Positions 16,832-27,558 of a stretch of 64,000 nucleotides of DNA are shown piece after piece (position 1 is the stretch's first letter; the number at the start of each line of letters is the position of its first letter). Both the position numbers and the translations under genes were made by a program. Source of the stretch: Novosphingobium colocasiae (GTDB lineage: Bacteria; Pseudomonadota; Alphaproteobacteria; Sphingomonadales; Sphingomonadaceae); assembly GCF_014652555.1 (NCBI RefSeq), contig NZ_BMZA01000013.1, forward strand, positions 29,799 to 93,798, read 5' to 3'. The notes beneath the pieces were generated by a model. It saw only the letters and a list, made by a program, of their open reading frames with translations. It was not told where the DNA came from and made no database searches.

Positions 16832-17779
16832 GTGAACAAGCCCGCTGCGCCCTGTGATCCCGAGATAGTTCCCGATAGCGAGCATCGCAGCCTGATCGCG
16901 CGCCTGCCGGCGCGGTGGCGCGATTTCGCGTTGCTGGCGCGGTTCGATCGGCCCATCGGCTGGTGGCTGCTGTTCTGGCCGTGCGTCTGGGGGGTGATGC
17001 TGGCCGGGGGCGAACAGCAATGGCAACTGGTGCTGTGGCTGCTGGCCGGAGCGATCGCCATGCGCGGCGCGGGCTGCGTCTACAACGACATCGTCGATGC
17101 CGATCTCGACCGCAAGGTCGCGCGCACCGCCAGCCGTCCGGTGGCCAGCGGCCGGGTCCGGCGCAGCGCGGCCTGGGCCTGGCTGCTGGCGCTGTGCGGG
17201 GTGGGGCTGCTGGTCCTGCTGCAACTGCGCTGGCAGGCGCAGGCGGTGGCGCTGGCGAGCATCGCCCCGGTCGCCGCCTACCCGTTCATGAAGCGGATCA
17301 CCTGGTGGCCGCAGGCGTGGCTGGGGCTGGTGTTCAGTTGGGGGGCGCTGGTCGGCTGGGTGGAAGTCGATACCTGCGGCGGCCACCTTGGCGCGCTCGC
17401 CGCGCTCTATCTGGGCTCTATCGCCTGGGTCATCGGTTATGACACCATCTATGCGTTGCAGGACCGCGAAGACGATGCGCTGGTCGGCATCCGCTCCTCT
17501 GCCCTCGCCATGGGCGCGCGGGTGACGGGGGGCGTGGCCGGGTTCTATGCGGTGGCGGTGCTGATGTGGGGCCTGGCGTTCTGGATGATCCGGGCGGACT
17601 GGCTGGCCTTCGTGGCGCTCGCGCCGATGGCGGTCCATCTGGCCGGACAGGTCGTGACCCTGCGGCAGGGCGATGGCGAAAACGTCCTGGCCCGCTTCCG
17701 CTCCAACCGCGACGCCGGCTTGCTGATGGCGCTCGCCTGCTGGGTGGTCGGCAACGGCGGCGGCGGGCTCTGCTCCTAA
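16832..17779 (+). CDS. ubiA: 4-hydroxybenzoate polyprenyltransferase UbiA
   Basis: Integral membrane prenyltransferase that attaches the polyprenyl tail to 4-hydroxybenzoate in ubiquinone synthesis. The two Asp-rich Mg-diphosphate motifs are present: YNDIVDADLDRKVARTASRP (84-103) and YDTIYALQDREDD (203-215), separated by transmembrane helices. The GTG at 16832 has AAGGG seven bases upstream and is preferred; ATG at 16796 would add twelve Arg-rich residues. The last four bases overlap the convergent zincin gene. Confidence 0.92.
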   Translation: MNKPAAPCDPEIVPDSEHRSLIARLPARWRDFALLARFDRPIGWWLLFWPCVWGVMLAGGEQQWQLVLWLLAGAIAMRGAGCVYNDIVDADLDRKVARTASRPVASGRVRRSAAWAWLLALCGVGLLVLLQLRWQAQAVALASIAPVAAYPFMKRITWWPQAWLGLVFSWGALVGWVEVDTCGGHLGALAALYLGSIAWVIGYDTIYALQDREDDALVGIRSSALAMGARVTGGVAGFYAVAVLMWGLAFWMIRADWLAFVALAPMAVHLAGQVVTLRQGDGENVLARFRSNRDAGLLMALACWVVGNGGGGLCS

Positions 17780-18177
17780 CCGGCGCGCGCTTCCAGTGCG
17801 TGCATCTGGGCATCGGACAGGCCGAAGTGATGGCCGACCTCATGCACCACGACATGCGTGACAAGCTCTGCCAGGGTCACCCCGGTTTCGCACCATTCGG
17901 CGAGCAGCGGCTGGCGGTACAAGGTGATGCGCGGCGGCAATTCGCCGGCTGACCACACCGATTGTTCGTCCATCGATCGGCCGTGATAGAGGCCGGTCAG
18001 TTGCCAGGGATCGTCCAGCCCGACCGCTTCGACCGTTTCCTCATCCGGAAACTCCTCGATCGAAACGACTATGCCTTCAAGATGGTGCGCGAAGGGGGCC
18101 GGGATGCGCCGGAACGCCGCATGGGCAAGAATTTCGAAGTCGGCGGTGCCGGGGGCGATGCCGAATGATTGTCCCAT
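17776..18177 (-). CDS. Zincin-like metallopeptidase family protein
   Basis: A 133-residue protein of the small bacterial zincin family (PF06262-like). The motif HVVVHEVGHHFGLSD contains HExxH plus the additional His and Asp typical of the family. The rest, with HLEGIVVSIEEFPDEE, LTGLYHG and PPRITLYRQPL, also fits. It is cytoplasmic and has no signal. Substrate unknown. It converges on ubiA with a four-base overlap. Confidence 0.88.
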   Translation of the reverse strand: MGQSFGIAPGTADFEILAHAAFRRIPAPFAHHLEGIVVSIEEFPDEETVEAVGLDDPWQLTGLYHGRSMDEQSVWSAGELPPRITLYRQPLLAEWCETGVTLAELVTHVVVHEVGHHFGLSDAQMHALEARAG

Positions 18178-18463
18178 GCCTGACCTTTCCGTCGAAACCC
18201 CGACCCGAACTCTACCGCAATATTATTGCCACCCGCGTCTGCGGACCAGTCCGGTAAACCCCTGAAACGACGGCAGCGTTCCTGCGCGGCCGGCGACTTT
18301 TGCTTCGGTCCATTCGACCTGGCCGCGCCAGGTGGCGAGCCCGCCCTTTCGTCGTCCCGGACTCCGACCCGGGACCCCGCTTTTTCCCGAAAGTCCCGCA
18401 TAAGAAGCGGGACCCCGGGGCAAGCCCGGGGAGACGATGATGAATGGATAAATCCGTTTTGCC
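18178..18463. repeat. gyrB downstream gap with imperfect palindrome
   Basis: No gene is visible. Between about 18350 and 18440 the words TCGTCGTCCCGGACTCCG and, facing it, GGGGCAAGCCCGGGGAGACG form a long imperfect inverted repeat. A related half copy (CGTCGTCCCGGACTTGATCC) lies at 63931-63950. It probably serves as the transcription end of gyrB or is a dispersed palindromic repeat. Confidence 0.6.
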
Positions 18464-21034
<2,571 letters not shown>

Positions 21035-21058
21035 CTACCCACAAATCCCGCGCGCGCC

Positions 21059-21457
21059 TTACGCGCGCGTGCGACGGGGACAGGCACCGCCGGCCTTGAG
21101 CGCCCACCAGATCAGCAGTGGCTGCAGGGCAAGGCGGGGAATGTGATAGGCCAGCGGCAAGCCGTGGCCGGGCGGCCTGGCAAGATCGATCAGCATGTGC
21201 TGGACGTTGGCCGGCCACACGCACAGCGCATAGAGGGCCAGCCCCCACCCCGCCGCGCGGCGCAAGGGCGCGGACCACGGCTGGAGCAGCCCGGCCGCGC
21301 CGGCCAGTTCAGCGAGGCCGGTCAGCAGGACCACCAGCGCCGGGGCAGGCACCCATGGCGGGACAATGGCGATAAACGGGGCCGGCAGCGCCAGATGGAG
21401 CGCGCCGGCGATCCCGTAGAACAGGCCTAGCGCGATGCGCGCGATGGTGGCGCGCAT
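21059..21457 (-). CDS. DoxX-like four-helix membrane protein
   Basis: A 132-residue inner-membrane protein with four hydrophobic helices: ARIALGLFYGIAGALHLAL, ALVVLLTGLAELAGAAGLL, AGWGLALYALCVWPANVQHML, and IPRLALQPLLIWWALK. The GxxxxxGxxH.. start, L.GLAEL.GA.GLL and WPANV.H are typical of the DoxX/DoxD family. Function unknown. It follows the 21469 gene by eleven bases on the same strand. Confidence 0.85.
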   Translation of the reverse strand: MRATIARIALGLFYGIAGALHLALPAPFIAIVPPWVPAPALVVLLTGLAELAGAAGLLQPWSAPLRRAAGWGLALYALCVWPANVQHMLIDLARPPGHGLPLAYHIPRLALQPLLIWWALKAGGACPRRTRA

Positions 21458-21468
21458 CGCAGCGTTCG

Positions 21469-21888
21469 TCAGTGCTTCACCTTGCGATAGGGCACGAACT
21501 TGTCGAGCCCGACGAAGCCGTTGTACATCATGGTCGAGCGATCGCGGGTCTCGACGATGTCGACCGAGCAGAGCTGCGAGGAATGCAGTTTCACCAGCAT
21601 GACGTCGTCGTCACGCAACGATTTCGCGTTGCTCGGCCGGTTGACGTAATAAGTCGAGCCGACCTTGTAGACGATGGCGGTGCCGTCGATCACGGTGGTG
21701 TCGGTCGTCTGGTAGAGCGAGATGCACGACACCGGCTCACCGGCAACGCGGCCCTCCAGCATCTTGGCGAGGCGTTCCTCGCCGGTCAGCTTGGGAGCCG
21801 CCTGAACGGCGGGCACGGAGGCCAGCCCCAGCGCAAGCGTTGCCGCCATTGCGGCCGATCGGGCAATTTTCGAGAATGAGGGGGTCAT
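21469..21888 (-). CDS. Secreted protein of unknown function
   Basis: A 139-residue protein with a signal peptide (MTPSFSKIARSAAMAATLAL, cleavage near VQAAPKLTGEE). The mature part contains RVAGEPVSCISLYQTTDTTV, IVYKVGSTYYVNRPSNA, LHSSQLCSVDIVETRD and two conserved-looking cysteines that could form a disulfide. I believe similar short exported proteins are common in sphingomonads, but I know no function. The ATG at 21888 gives a good signal peptide; the longer open frame upstream does not. Confidence 0.8.
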   Translation of the reverse strand: MTPSFSKIARSAAMAATLALGLASVPAVQAAPKLTGEERLAKMLEGRVAGEPVSCISLYQTTDTTVIDGTAIVYKVGSTYYVNRPSNAKSLRDDDVMLVKLHSSQLCSVDIVETRDRSTMMYNGFVGLDKFVPYRKVKH

Positions 21889-21990
21889 GGCCAGGTTCCA
21901 GTCCGGTTCTATGGTTGCCTTGCGTCCTAGACGGAGTCGGCTGAACCGGACCTTAGCGGCGACGAATGTCGGAGTGAGGGAAGAGGGGGT

Positions 21991-22131
21991 CACGCGGAGG
22001 CGCGGAGGCGCAGAGGGGTTGCGATTGCGGCTTTGCCGCCTTCCAATTCAAGGGTGCGTATGGCTCCACGTTGAATAGCGAGAGAGCCTGCGGCGCCGAG
22101 CGACATCTCTGCGCCTCCGCGTCTCCGCGTG
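21991..22131. repeat. 25-bp inverted repeat pair between secreted protein gene and tldD
   Basis: Arms 21991-22015 and 22107-22131 (CACGCGGAGGCGCGGAGGCG onward) are reverse complements with one mismatch, separated by 91 bases that carry no gene. The arm is itself made of GCGGAGG units. This is a dispersed palindromic repeat just past the tldD stop, possibly a transcription end. Confidence 0.75.
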
Positions 22132-22137
22132 AAATCA

Positions 22138-23556
22138 TCAAGCCGTGCCGCCCACCGTGATGCCGTCGATCAGCAGGGTCGGCTGGCCGACGCCGGCCGG
22201 AACGCTCTGGCCGCCCTTGCCGCAGACGCCGACGCCCCGGTCCAGTTCCAGATCGTTGCCGATGCCCGAAACGCGGGTGAGCACCGAAGGGCCGTCGCCG
22301 ATCAGTGTCGCGCCCTTGATCGGGGCACCGATCCGGCCATTTTCCACCTTGTAGGCTTCGGTGCAGGAGAACACGAACTTGCCCGAAACGATATCGACCT
22401 GCCCGCCGCCGAAGCTCTTGGCATAGATGCCGTTCTTGACACGGCTCAGCAGTTCGGCGGGATCGTCGTTGCCGGCTTTCATGAAGGTGTTCGTCATGCG
22501 CGGCATCGGCGCGTGGGCATAGCTTTCGCGGCGGCCGTTGCCAGTGGCTTCCACGCCCATCAGCCGGGCATTGAGGCGGTCCTGCATGTAGCCCCTGAGG
22601 ATGCCGTCCTCGATCAGCACGGTCTCTTGCGTCGGCGTGCCTTCATCGTCGATCGACAGCGAGCCGCGCCGCGACAAGATCGAGCCATCATCCACCACCG
22701 TCACGCCCGGCGCCCCCACGCGCTCGCCAATCCGGCCGGCGAAGGCGGAGGTACCCTTGCGGTTGAAATCGCCTTCAAGGCCGTGGCCGACGGCTTCGTG
22801 CAGGATCACACCGGGCCAGCCGGGGCCAAGCAGCACCGTCATCTCGCCCGCGGGGGCCTCCACGCTTTCAAGGTTGACCAGCGCCTGCGCCAGCGCGGTG
22901 TCGATCCCCTCGTTCCAGTTTTCCGGCTTGAACAGATCGTCGTAAAGCCAGCGTCCGCCCATGCCGAACGATCCGGTTTCGCGCCGGCCGTTGCTTTCCG
23001 CCACGATCGAGATGTTGAGCCGCACCAGCGGGCGCACGTCGGTCGCCACAAAGCCGTCCGGCCGCACGATTTCCACCACCGACCAGCTTGCCGCCAGGCT
23101 CGCGCTGACCTGCGAAACGCGCGGATCGCGGGCGCGGGCGGTGGCGTCGATCGTCTCCAGCAGCTTCACCTTTTCGGCGAACGGCACCAGATCGAGCGGC
23201 GAGGCATCGGTGTAGAGGTGGCGGTTGTTGTGGCGCGGCGCGGGCGGGCGGGCACCCGATGCCGGATCGAGCAGGCGCAGCGTCTCGCCGGCGCGGCGGA
23301 TGGCCGATGCGCTGATCTCGTTAGCGTGGGCAAAGCCGGTCATTTCGCCGGACACGCCGCGCAGGCCAAAGCCCGCGTCGCGCGAATAGTCTGCCGTCTT
23401 CAGCCGCCCGTCATCGAAGCCGAAGGCCTCGCTGGCGATGAGCTGCATGTAAAGCTCGCCGTCTTCGCAGGCCGAGAGCGTTTCGGCGGCAAGCGCCTGC
23501 GCGTCTTCGGGGGTGAGCTGGCGATAGAGGAGCGAACGCGGATCGGTGCTGGTCAT
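22138..23556 (-). CDS. tldD: Metalloprotease TldD
   Basis: Catalytic subunit of the TldD/TldE protease, which degrades unfolded peptides and processes small ribosomal peptides in characterised systems. The 472 residues contain the zinc motif HEAVGHG at 253-259 (HExxxH), YTDASPL, FGMGGRW, SIDDEGTPTQETVLI and, near the end, VENGRIGAPIKGATLIGDGP and GVGVCGKGGQSVPAGVGQP, all family hallmarks. The ATG at 23556 begins the conserved region. The partner gene tldE (pmbA) is not in the window, which is common. Confidence 0.94.
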   Translation of the reverse strand: MTSTDPRSLLYRQLTPEDAQALAAETLSACEDGELYMQLIASEAFGFDDGRLKTADYSRDAGFGLRGVSGEMTGFAHANEISASAIRRAGETLRLLDPASGARPPAPRHNNRHLYTDASPLDLVPFAEKVKLLETIDATARARDPRVSQVSASLAASWSVVEIVRPDGFVATDVRPLVRLNISIVAESNGRRETGSFGMGGRWLYDDLFKPENWNEGIDTALAQALVNLESVEAPAGEMTVLLGPGWPGVILHEAVGHGLEGDFNRKGTSAFAGRIGERVGAPGVTVVDDGSILSRRGSLSIDDEGTPTQETVLIEDGILRGYMQDRLNARLMGVEATGNGRRESYAHAPMPRMTNTFMKAGNDDPAELLSRVKNGIYAKSFGGGQVDIVSGKFVFSCTEAYKVENGRIGAPIKGATLIGDGPSVLTRVSGIGNDLELDRGVGVCGKGGQSVPAGVGQPTLLIDGITVGGTA

Positions 23557-23612
23557 GCCGCCGGATATAGGCGCGCTTTTGCGGATGCGAAAGGCCGCGC
23601 CGGTGCTTTGGC

Positions 23613-23837
23613 TTATGCCGCCTGCTGGTCGGCCGGGCCGCCCTTGAGGACGAAGCGCTTGTCGCAGTAGCCGCATTCGACGAAGCCCTTTTCGTCGATC
23701 TCCAGCCACACGCGCGGATGGCCCAGCGCGGCGGGCTGGTAACCCCCGGCGGTGCGGATTTCGGCAGCGCCGTCGCAACTGACGCGGTGGGAATCGGTGA
23801 AGACGGTTTCGGGCGGGTTGATCATGGTCGCGCTCAT
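23613..23837 (-). CDS. zf-CHCC zinc-finger domain protein (NDUFS6-like)
   Basis: A 74-residue protein. It matches the C-x..-H-P-x-V-x..-E-x-G-x-V-x-C-x-Y-C pattern of the bacterial relatives of the complex I accessory subunit NDUFS6: VSCDGAAE, GHPRVWLEIDEKGFVECGYCDKRFVL. Predicted zinc ligands are the early Cys, the His and the final CGYC pair. Role in bacteria unclear; assembly or stabilisation of complex I is inferred from the homologue. ATG at 23837, or alternatively MINPPE at 23825. Confidence 0.85.
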   Translation of the reverse strand: MSATMINPPETVFTDSHRVSCDGAAEIRTAGGYQPAALGHPRVWLEIDEKGFVECGYCDKRFVLKGGPADQQAA

Positions 23838-23922
23838 AGCAGCACGCTCCGGCGATTTCCAGACGGCTGCTCGTCCCTGAGCGCCCCTTTACGTGCGGGC
23901 GTTCGTGCGCCACATGCGGGGC

Positions 23923-24903
23923 ATGTCCAGCGCCTCCCCCCAGCCCCTAGCCGCCCAGCCCGAAGCCGCCATATCCATCCGCGATGTCGTCAAGCGTTAT
24001 GCGCCGGCGGGGGAGGCCGAAGGCAAGCTGGCGCTGAAAGGCGTGTCGTTCGATGTGCCCGAGGGGCAGATTTTCGGCCTGCTCGGCCCGAACGGGGCGG
24101 GCAAGTCCACGCTCATCAACATCATGGCCGGGCTGGTGAGGAAGTCGTCCGGGTCGGTTTCGATCTGGGGCTTCGATATCGATCGCGACCAGCGCAACGC
24201 CAAGCGCTCGATCGGGATCGTCCCGCAGGAGATCGTCTTCGATCCGTTCTTCACCCCTTACGAAGTGTTGGAGAACCAGGCGGGGTTCTACGGCGTCGCC
24301 AAGGCGCTGCGGCGCAGCGAGGAACTGCTGCGCGCGGTTCACCTGTCGGACAAGCGCGATGCCTATGCGCGGACGCTGTCGGGCGGGATGAAGCGCCGCC
24401 TGCTGATCGCCAAGGCGCTGGTCCACCAGCCGCCCGTGCTGGTGCTGGACGAGCCGACCGCCGGGGTCGATGTCGAACTGCGCCGTCAGCTCTGGGATCT
24501 CGTCACCGAACTCAACCGCGAAGGCGTGACGATCGTCCTGACCACGCACTACCTCGAAGAGGCCGAGCAACTGTGCGACAGCATCGCCATCATCAACCAC
24601 GGCGAACTGATCGCCAACAAGCCCACCCGCGAACTGGTGGGCATGGCGCGCGAAAAGATCCTGGCGCTGACGCTCGATCGCGACATCGCGGCGCTGCCCA
24701 GCCATCCCGGCATCCTCAAGAGCCAGGTCATGGGCGAGCGCGGGCTGGAGATCACTTACGACAAGGACGCCGCCAGCGCCGGCGAAATCCTCGCCGCCGT
24801 GCAGGGACAGGGATTCGGCATCATCGACGTCACCACCCGCGAGGCGGACCTCGAGGATGTGTTCGTATCGCTCACCTCGGGCGACCAGCGCCCGGGCGCA
24901 TGA
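23923..24903 (+). CDS. ABC transporter ATP-binding protein
   Basis: ABC ATPase of about 326 residues, of the ABC-2 exporter (DrrA/CcmA/YadG) class. It has Walker A GPNGAGKST (55-63), the Q-loop in VPQE, signature LSGGMKRRLLIAK, Walker B VLVLDEPTAGVD, and the switch His in LTTHYLEEAE. The C-terminal extension (EITYDKDAASAGEIL, IIDVTTREADLEDVFVSL) is characteristic of the class. No permease gene is adjacent. Start uncertain: MSSASPQ at 23923 is preferred; GTG 23893 and ATG 23914 are possible. Confidence 0.9.
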   Translation: MSSASPQPLAAQPEAAISIRDVVKRYAPAGEAEGKLALKGVSFDVPEGQIFGLLGPNGAGKSTLINIMAGLVRKSSGSVSIWGFDIDRDQRNAKRSIGIVPQEIVFDPFFTPYEVLENQAGFYGVAKALRRSEELLRAVHLSDKRDAYARTLSGGMKRRLLIAKALVHQPPVLVLDEPTAGVDVELRRQLWDLVTELNREGVTIVLTTHYLEEAEQLCDSIAIINHGELIANKPTRELVGMAREKILALTLDRDIAALPSHPGILKSQVMGERGLEITYDKDAASAGEILAAVQGQGFGIIDVTTREADLEDVFVSLTSGDQRPGA

Positions 24904-24922
24904 CGGTACTACGCGCGGCGAA

Positions 24923-25081
24923 TCAGGCTTCGACTTCGGTTTCCTTGCGCCACACGCGGTGCCGCTGGCGGTGAATCGGCTGACCGCAATCCTGACACTT
25001 GCTGACATAGGACAGCCCGTCCCAAGTTACTTTCGAGCGTATCGGTCGATGTCTGTTCAGTTTACAAAAAAACGGGCGCAT
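24923..25081 (-). CDS. Small Cys-containing protein, possible zinc ribbon
   Basis: A 52-residue basic protein: MRPFFCKLNRHRP, TWDGLSYVSKCQDCGQPI, RHRVWRKE. C6 with CxxC at 29-32 (and perhaps H11) could bind zinc. The pattern C-x-L-N-x-H-x-P followed by W-D-G-x-x-Y-V-x-x-C-x-x-C looks like a conserved small-protein family that I have seen in sphingomonads, though I cannot cite a function. A GTG at 25129 would add 16 residues. It converges on the ABC ATPase with a 19-base gap. Confidence 0.65.
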   Translation of the reverse strand: MRPFFCKLNRHRPIRSKVTWDGLSYVSKCQDCGQPIHRQRHRVWRKETEVEA

Positions 25082-25202
25082 CTCGGGTAGAACCTTGCGT
25101 AGAGAGGCCGATAACTTGATACGACACACAAGTTAACTGCCATTAAGGCTTCGTTCTGGAGGCGGTTGCAATTGCGGCTACCCGTGACGCGCCGCAATCC
25201 GC

Positions 25203-25280
25203 TACGTTAAATATACGTAATAGCGCAGGGTGGCAACGACCTTCATGCTGCAGTGCGCAAAATCTTGCGTGACGGCGCAA
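25203..25280. promoter_or_regulatory. nadB upstream region with two small palindromes
   Basis: TACGTTAAATATACGTA (25203-25219) and TTGCGTGACGGCGCAA (25265-25280) are short inverted repeats upstream of nadB. The second lies about 20 bases before the ATG, where an operator or leader hairpin could act. The region is AT-richer than its surroundings. No named regulator can be assigned. Confidence 0.35.
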
Positions 25281-25299
25281 GTCCCGGCAAGGTCCGGTG

Positions 25300-26898
25300 A
25301 TGGAATATGCTGAATCCGTTGAAGAACCTGTCGATGTCCTGATTGTCGGCTCCGGTGCCGCCGGGCTCACTGCGGCGCTGGCGCTGGCGGAAGAGCGACG
25401 GGTGCTGGTGCTGGCCAAGGGCGGATTGTCCGGCGGATCGACCGCCTGGGCCCAAGGGGGAATCGCCGCTGTCCTCGACCAAGGCGATACCTTCGACGAG
25501 CATATCCGCGATACCATGGTCGCCGGGGCGGGCCTCAACCGGCGCGAAACGGTGGAGTTCGTGGTGGAACGCGCGCCGCTGGCGATCCAGCGGCTGATCG
25601 ATCTGGGCGTACCGTTCAACACCGAAGGCAATGCGCTGCACCTGACGCGCGAAGGCGGGCATTCGCATCGCCGGATCGTCCATGTCGATGATGCGACCGG
25701 GTCGGCAGTGCAGGAGGCGCTGCTGCGCGCCGCGCTGGCCAATCCCAACATCACCCTGCTGCCCCACCGCTCGTGCATCGATCTCATCACCGGGCGGCAC
25801 GAACTGCGCTACTCTGGGTCCGGACGGGTTTGGGGCGTCTATGCCCTGAACGAGGAGACCGGCCGGGTCGAAGCCTATACCGCGCGCGCCACCATACTTG
25901 CCACTGGCGGGGCCGGGCGGGTCTATCAGTTCAGCACCGCCCCGCGCGGTGCCACCGGCGATGGCATCGCCATGGCCTGGCGGGCCGGCGCGCGCGTCTC
26001 CAACATGGAGATGATGCAGTTCCATCCGACCTGCCTTTACAATCTGGAGGTCAAGAACTTCCTCATCACCGAAGCCGTGCGCGGCGAGGGCGGGCGGCTG
26101 CGCCATCCGCTGACCGGGCACCGCTTCATGCCCGATTACGACGAGCGTGCCGAGCTGGCCCCGCGCGATGTCGTCGCCCGCGCGATCGACGATCAGATCA
26201 AGCGCTATGGCCTTGATTACGTCCACCTCGACATCAGCCATCAGCCGGCCGATTTCGTGAAGTGTCACTTCCCGACCATTTACGAAAAGCTGCTGGGTCT
26301 TGGCATCGATATGACCAAGGAGCCGATCCCGGTGGTGCCGGCGCAGCACTATACCTGCGGCGGGGTGCTGATCGATCTGGAGGGGCGCACCGATCTCCCC
26401 GGCCTCTATGCCGCCGGGGAATGCACCGAGAGCGGGCTGCACGGGGCAAATCGGCTGGCATCCAACTCGCTGCTCGAATGCTTCGTGTTCGGCGATGCGG
26501 CGGCGGCGCACATCCTCGATCACTGGGACGCCTTCGATGCCCCCCCGCCGATCCGCGCCTGGGACGAAAGCCGCGTAACCGATTCTGACGAGGAAGTGGT
26601 CATCAAGCAGGTCTGGACCGAGATCCGTCGCTTCATGTGGAACTACGTCGGCATCGTGCGCACCACCAAGCGGCTCGAACGGGCGATGCACCGCATCGAA
26701 TTGCTGAACACCGAAACACAGGAATACTACAGCCACTTCCGCGTCTCGACCGACCTGATCGAACTGCGCAACCTGCTGCAGACCGCCGGTCTGATCGTCC
26801 GTTCCGCGCTCAAGCGGCGTGAGAGCCGGGGGCTGCATTACACGATGGACTATCCGGGCATCCTGTCGGACGCGGTGGATACGGTGCTGGTGCCTTAA
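25300..26898 (+). CDS. nadB: L-aspartate oxidase NadB
   Basis: FAD enzyme that oxidises L-aspartate to iminoaspartate for NAD synthesis. The 532 residues show the dinucleotide fold VGSGAAG (16-22), KGGLSGGSTAWAQGGIAAV, RREGGHSHRRIVH-equivalent TREGGHSHRRIVH, ATGGAGRVYQFSTAPRGATGDG, EMMQFHPTCLY, EAVRGEGG, VPAQHYTCGGV and GECTESGLHGANRLASNSLLE. The VPAQHYTCGG motif separates NadB from succinate dehydrogenase. The ATG at 25300 is favoured, with AAGG about nine bases upstream; an overlapping GTG at 25297 is possible. nadA and nadC are absent here. Confidence 0.95.
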   Translation: MEYAESVEEPVDVLIVGSGAAGLTAALALAEERRVLVLAKGGLSGGSTAWAQGGIAAVLDQGDTFDEHIRDTMVAGAGLNRRETVEFVVERAPLAIQRLIDLGVPFNTEGNALHLTREGGHSHRRIVHVDDATGSAVQEALLRAALANPNITLLPHRSCIDLITGRHELRYSGSGRVWGVYALNEETGRVEAYTARATILATGGAGRVYQFSTAPRGATGDGIAMAWRAGARVSNMEMMQFHPTCLYNLEVKNFLITEAVRGEGGRLRHPLTGHRFMPDYDERAELAPRDVVARAIDDQIKRYGLDYVHLDISHQPADFVKCHFPTIYEKLLGLGIDMTKEPIPVVPAQHYTCGGVLIDLEGRTDLPGLYAAGECTESGLHGANRLASNSLLECFVFGDAAAAHILDHWDAFDAPPPIRAWDESRVTDSDEEVVIKQVWTEIRRFMWNYVGIVRTTKRLERAMHRIELLNTETQEYYSHFRVSTDLIELRNLLQTAGLIVRSALKRRESRGLHYTMDYPGILSDAVDTVLVP

Positions 26899-26967
26899 GT
26901 GGGGCGGCTCGTCCGGCACCGACCCGCCATCGCGCGATACCCTTGCCTGCCGTCAATAGGCGTATAG

Positions 26968-27465
26968 CTACTTCGGCGATGCTTCTTTGACGGGTTTCAA
27001 ACGACAACATTCCTGGATAGTTTTCTCGGCGTAATCGGCTTTTACCTGGGCGATTCCGGACCCCATATTGAACGTCAGGTAGCCTGCGCCACCACCGCTC
27101 ACCCGGCTGGTCCCGGTGACTTCGAAAAACTGCCTCTCTTCTGCAACCACGGTGAAATCCATCTCGGCATTCCTTTGTCCAGACAGGAGCGGCCAACTGA
27201 GCGCAACTTTGTGCGCACCCAGGGCCACCTTCGTTGCGACAAAGTGGCGGTTCGGGACTGCCGCAATTTTCACCCCATCAATCTTAACAGTCGGCATCCA
27301 TGCTGTTGGCTCTGCATATTTCCGATAGACGATGAGATTAGCGTCGGCCGGGATAGCGCTCGCAGCAGCGATTTCAGGATTTGAAGCGTCACCCTCTGAC
27401 GCTCGCGCCATGATTGGTGCGAACTGCAGCAACGCCAGACAACATGCTTGCCAGAAGAATCGCAC
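26968..27465 (-). CDS. Secreted DUF2846-like protein, low GC
   Basis: A 165-residue protein with a signal peptide (VRFFWQACCLALLQFAPIMA, GTG start). The body fits the DUF2846-like pattern: ANLIVYRKYAEP, VKIDGVKIAAVPNRHFVATKV, LGAHKVALSW, MDFTVVAEERQFFEV. This is a small beta-rich domain seen in exported and lipoproteins. Base composition is visibly lower in GC than the neighbours and codon use is less biased, which suggests acquisition by transfer. No neighbour hints at a role. Confidence 0.7.
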   Translation of the reverse strand: MRFFWQACCLALLQFAPIMARASEGDASNPEIAAASAIPADANLIVYRKYAEPTAWMPTVKIDGVKIAAVPNRHFVATKVALGAHKVALSWPLLSGQRNAEMDFTVVAEERQFFEVTGTSRVSGGGAGYLTFNMGSGIAQVKADYAEKTIQECCRLKPVKEASPK

Positions 27466-27558
27466 CTTCCCACCCCGTAGAGCTTCTAACGAAATCCTAT
27501 ATCAATGACTTGCAGCGCTAACCATAGGTCATGGCAGGCGATAGCCTGCACCAGCAAG

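Noticed and set aside
22129..23670. A 513-codon plus-strand frame opposite tldD
   Set aside because: Same antisense composition artefact; TldD motifs are unmistakable on the other strand.
25243..26919. A 558-codon minus-strand frame opposite nadB
   Set aside because: Shadow of NadB; the protein has no recognisable features.
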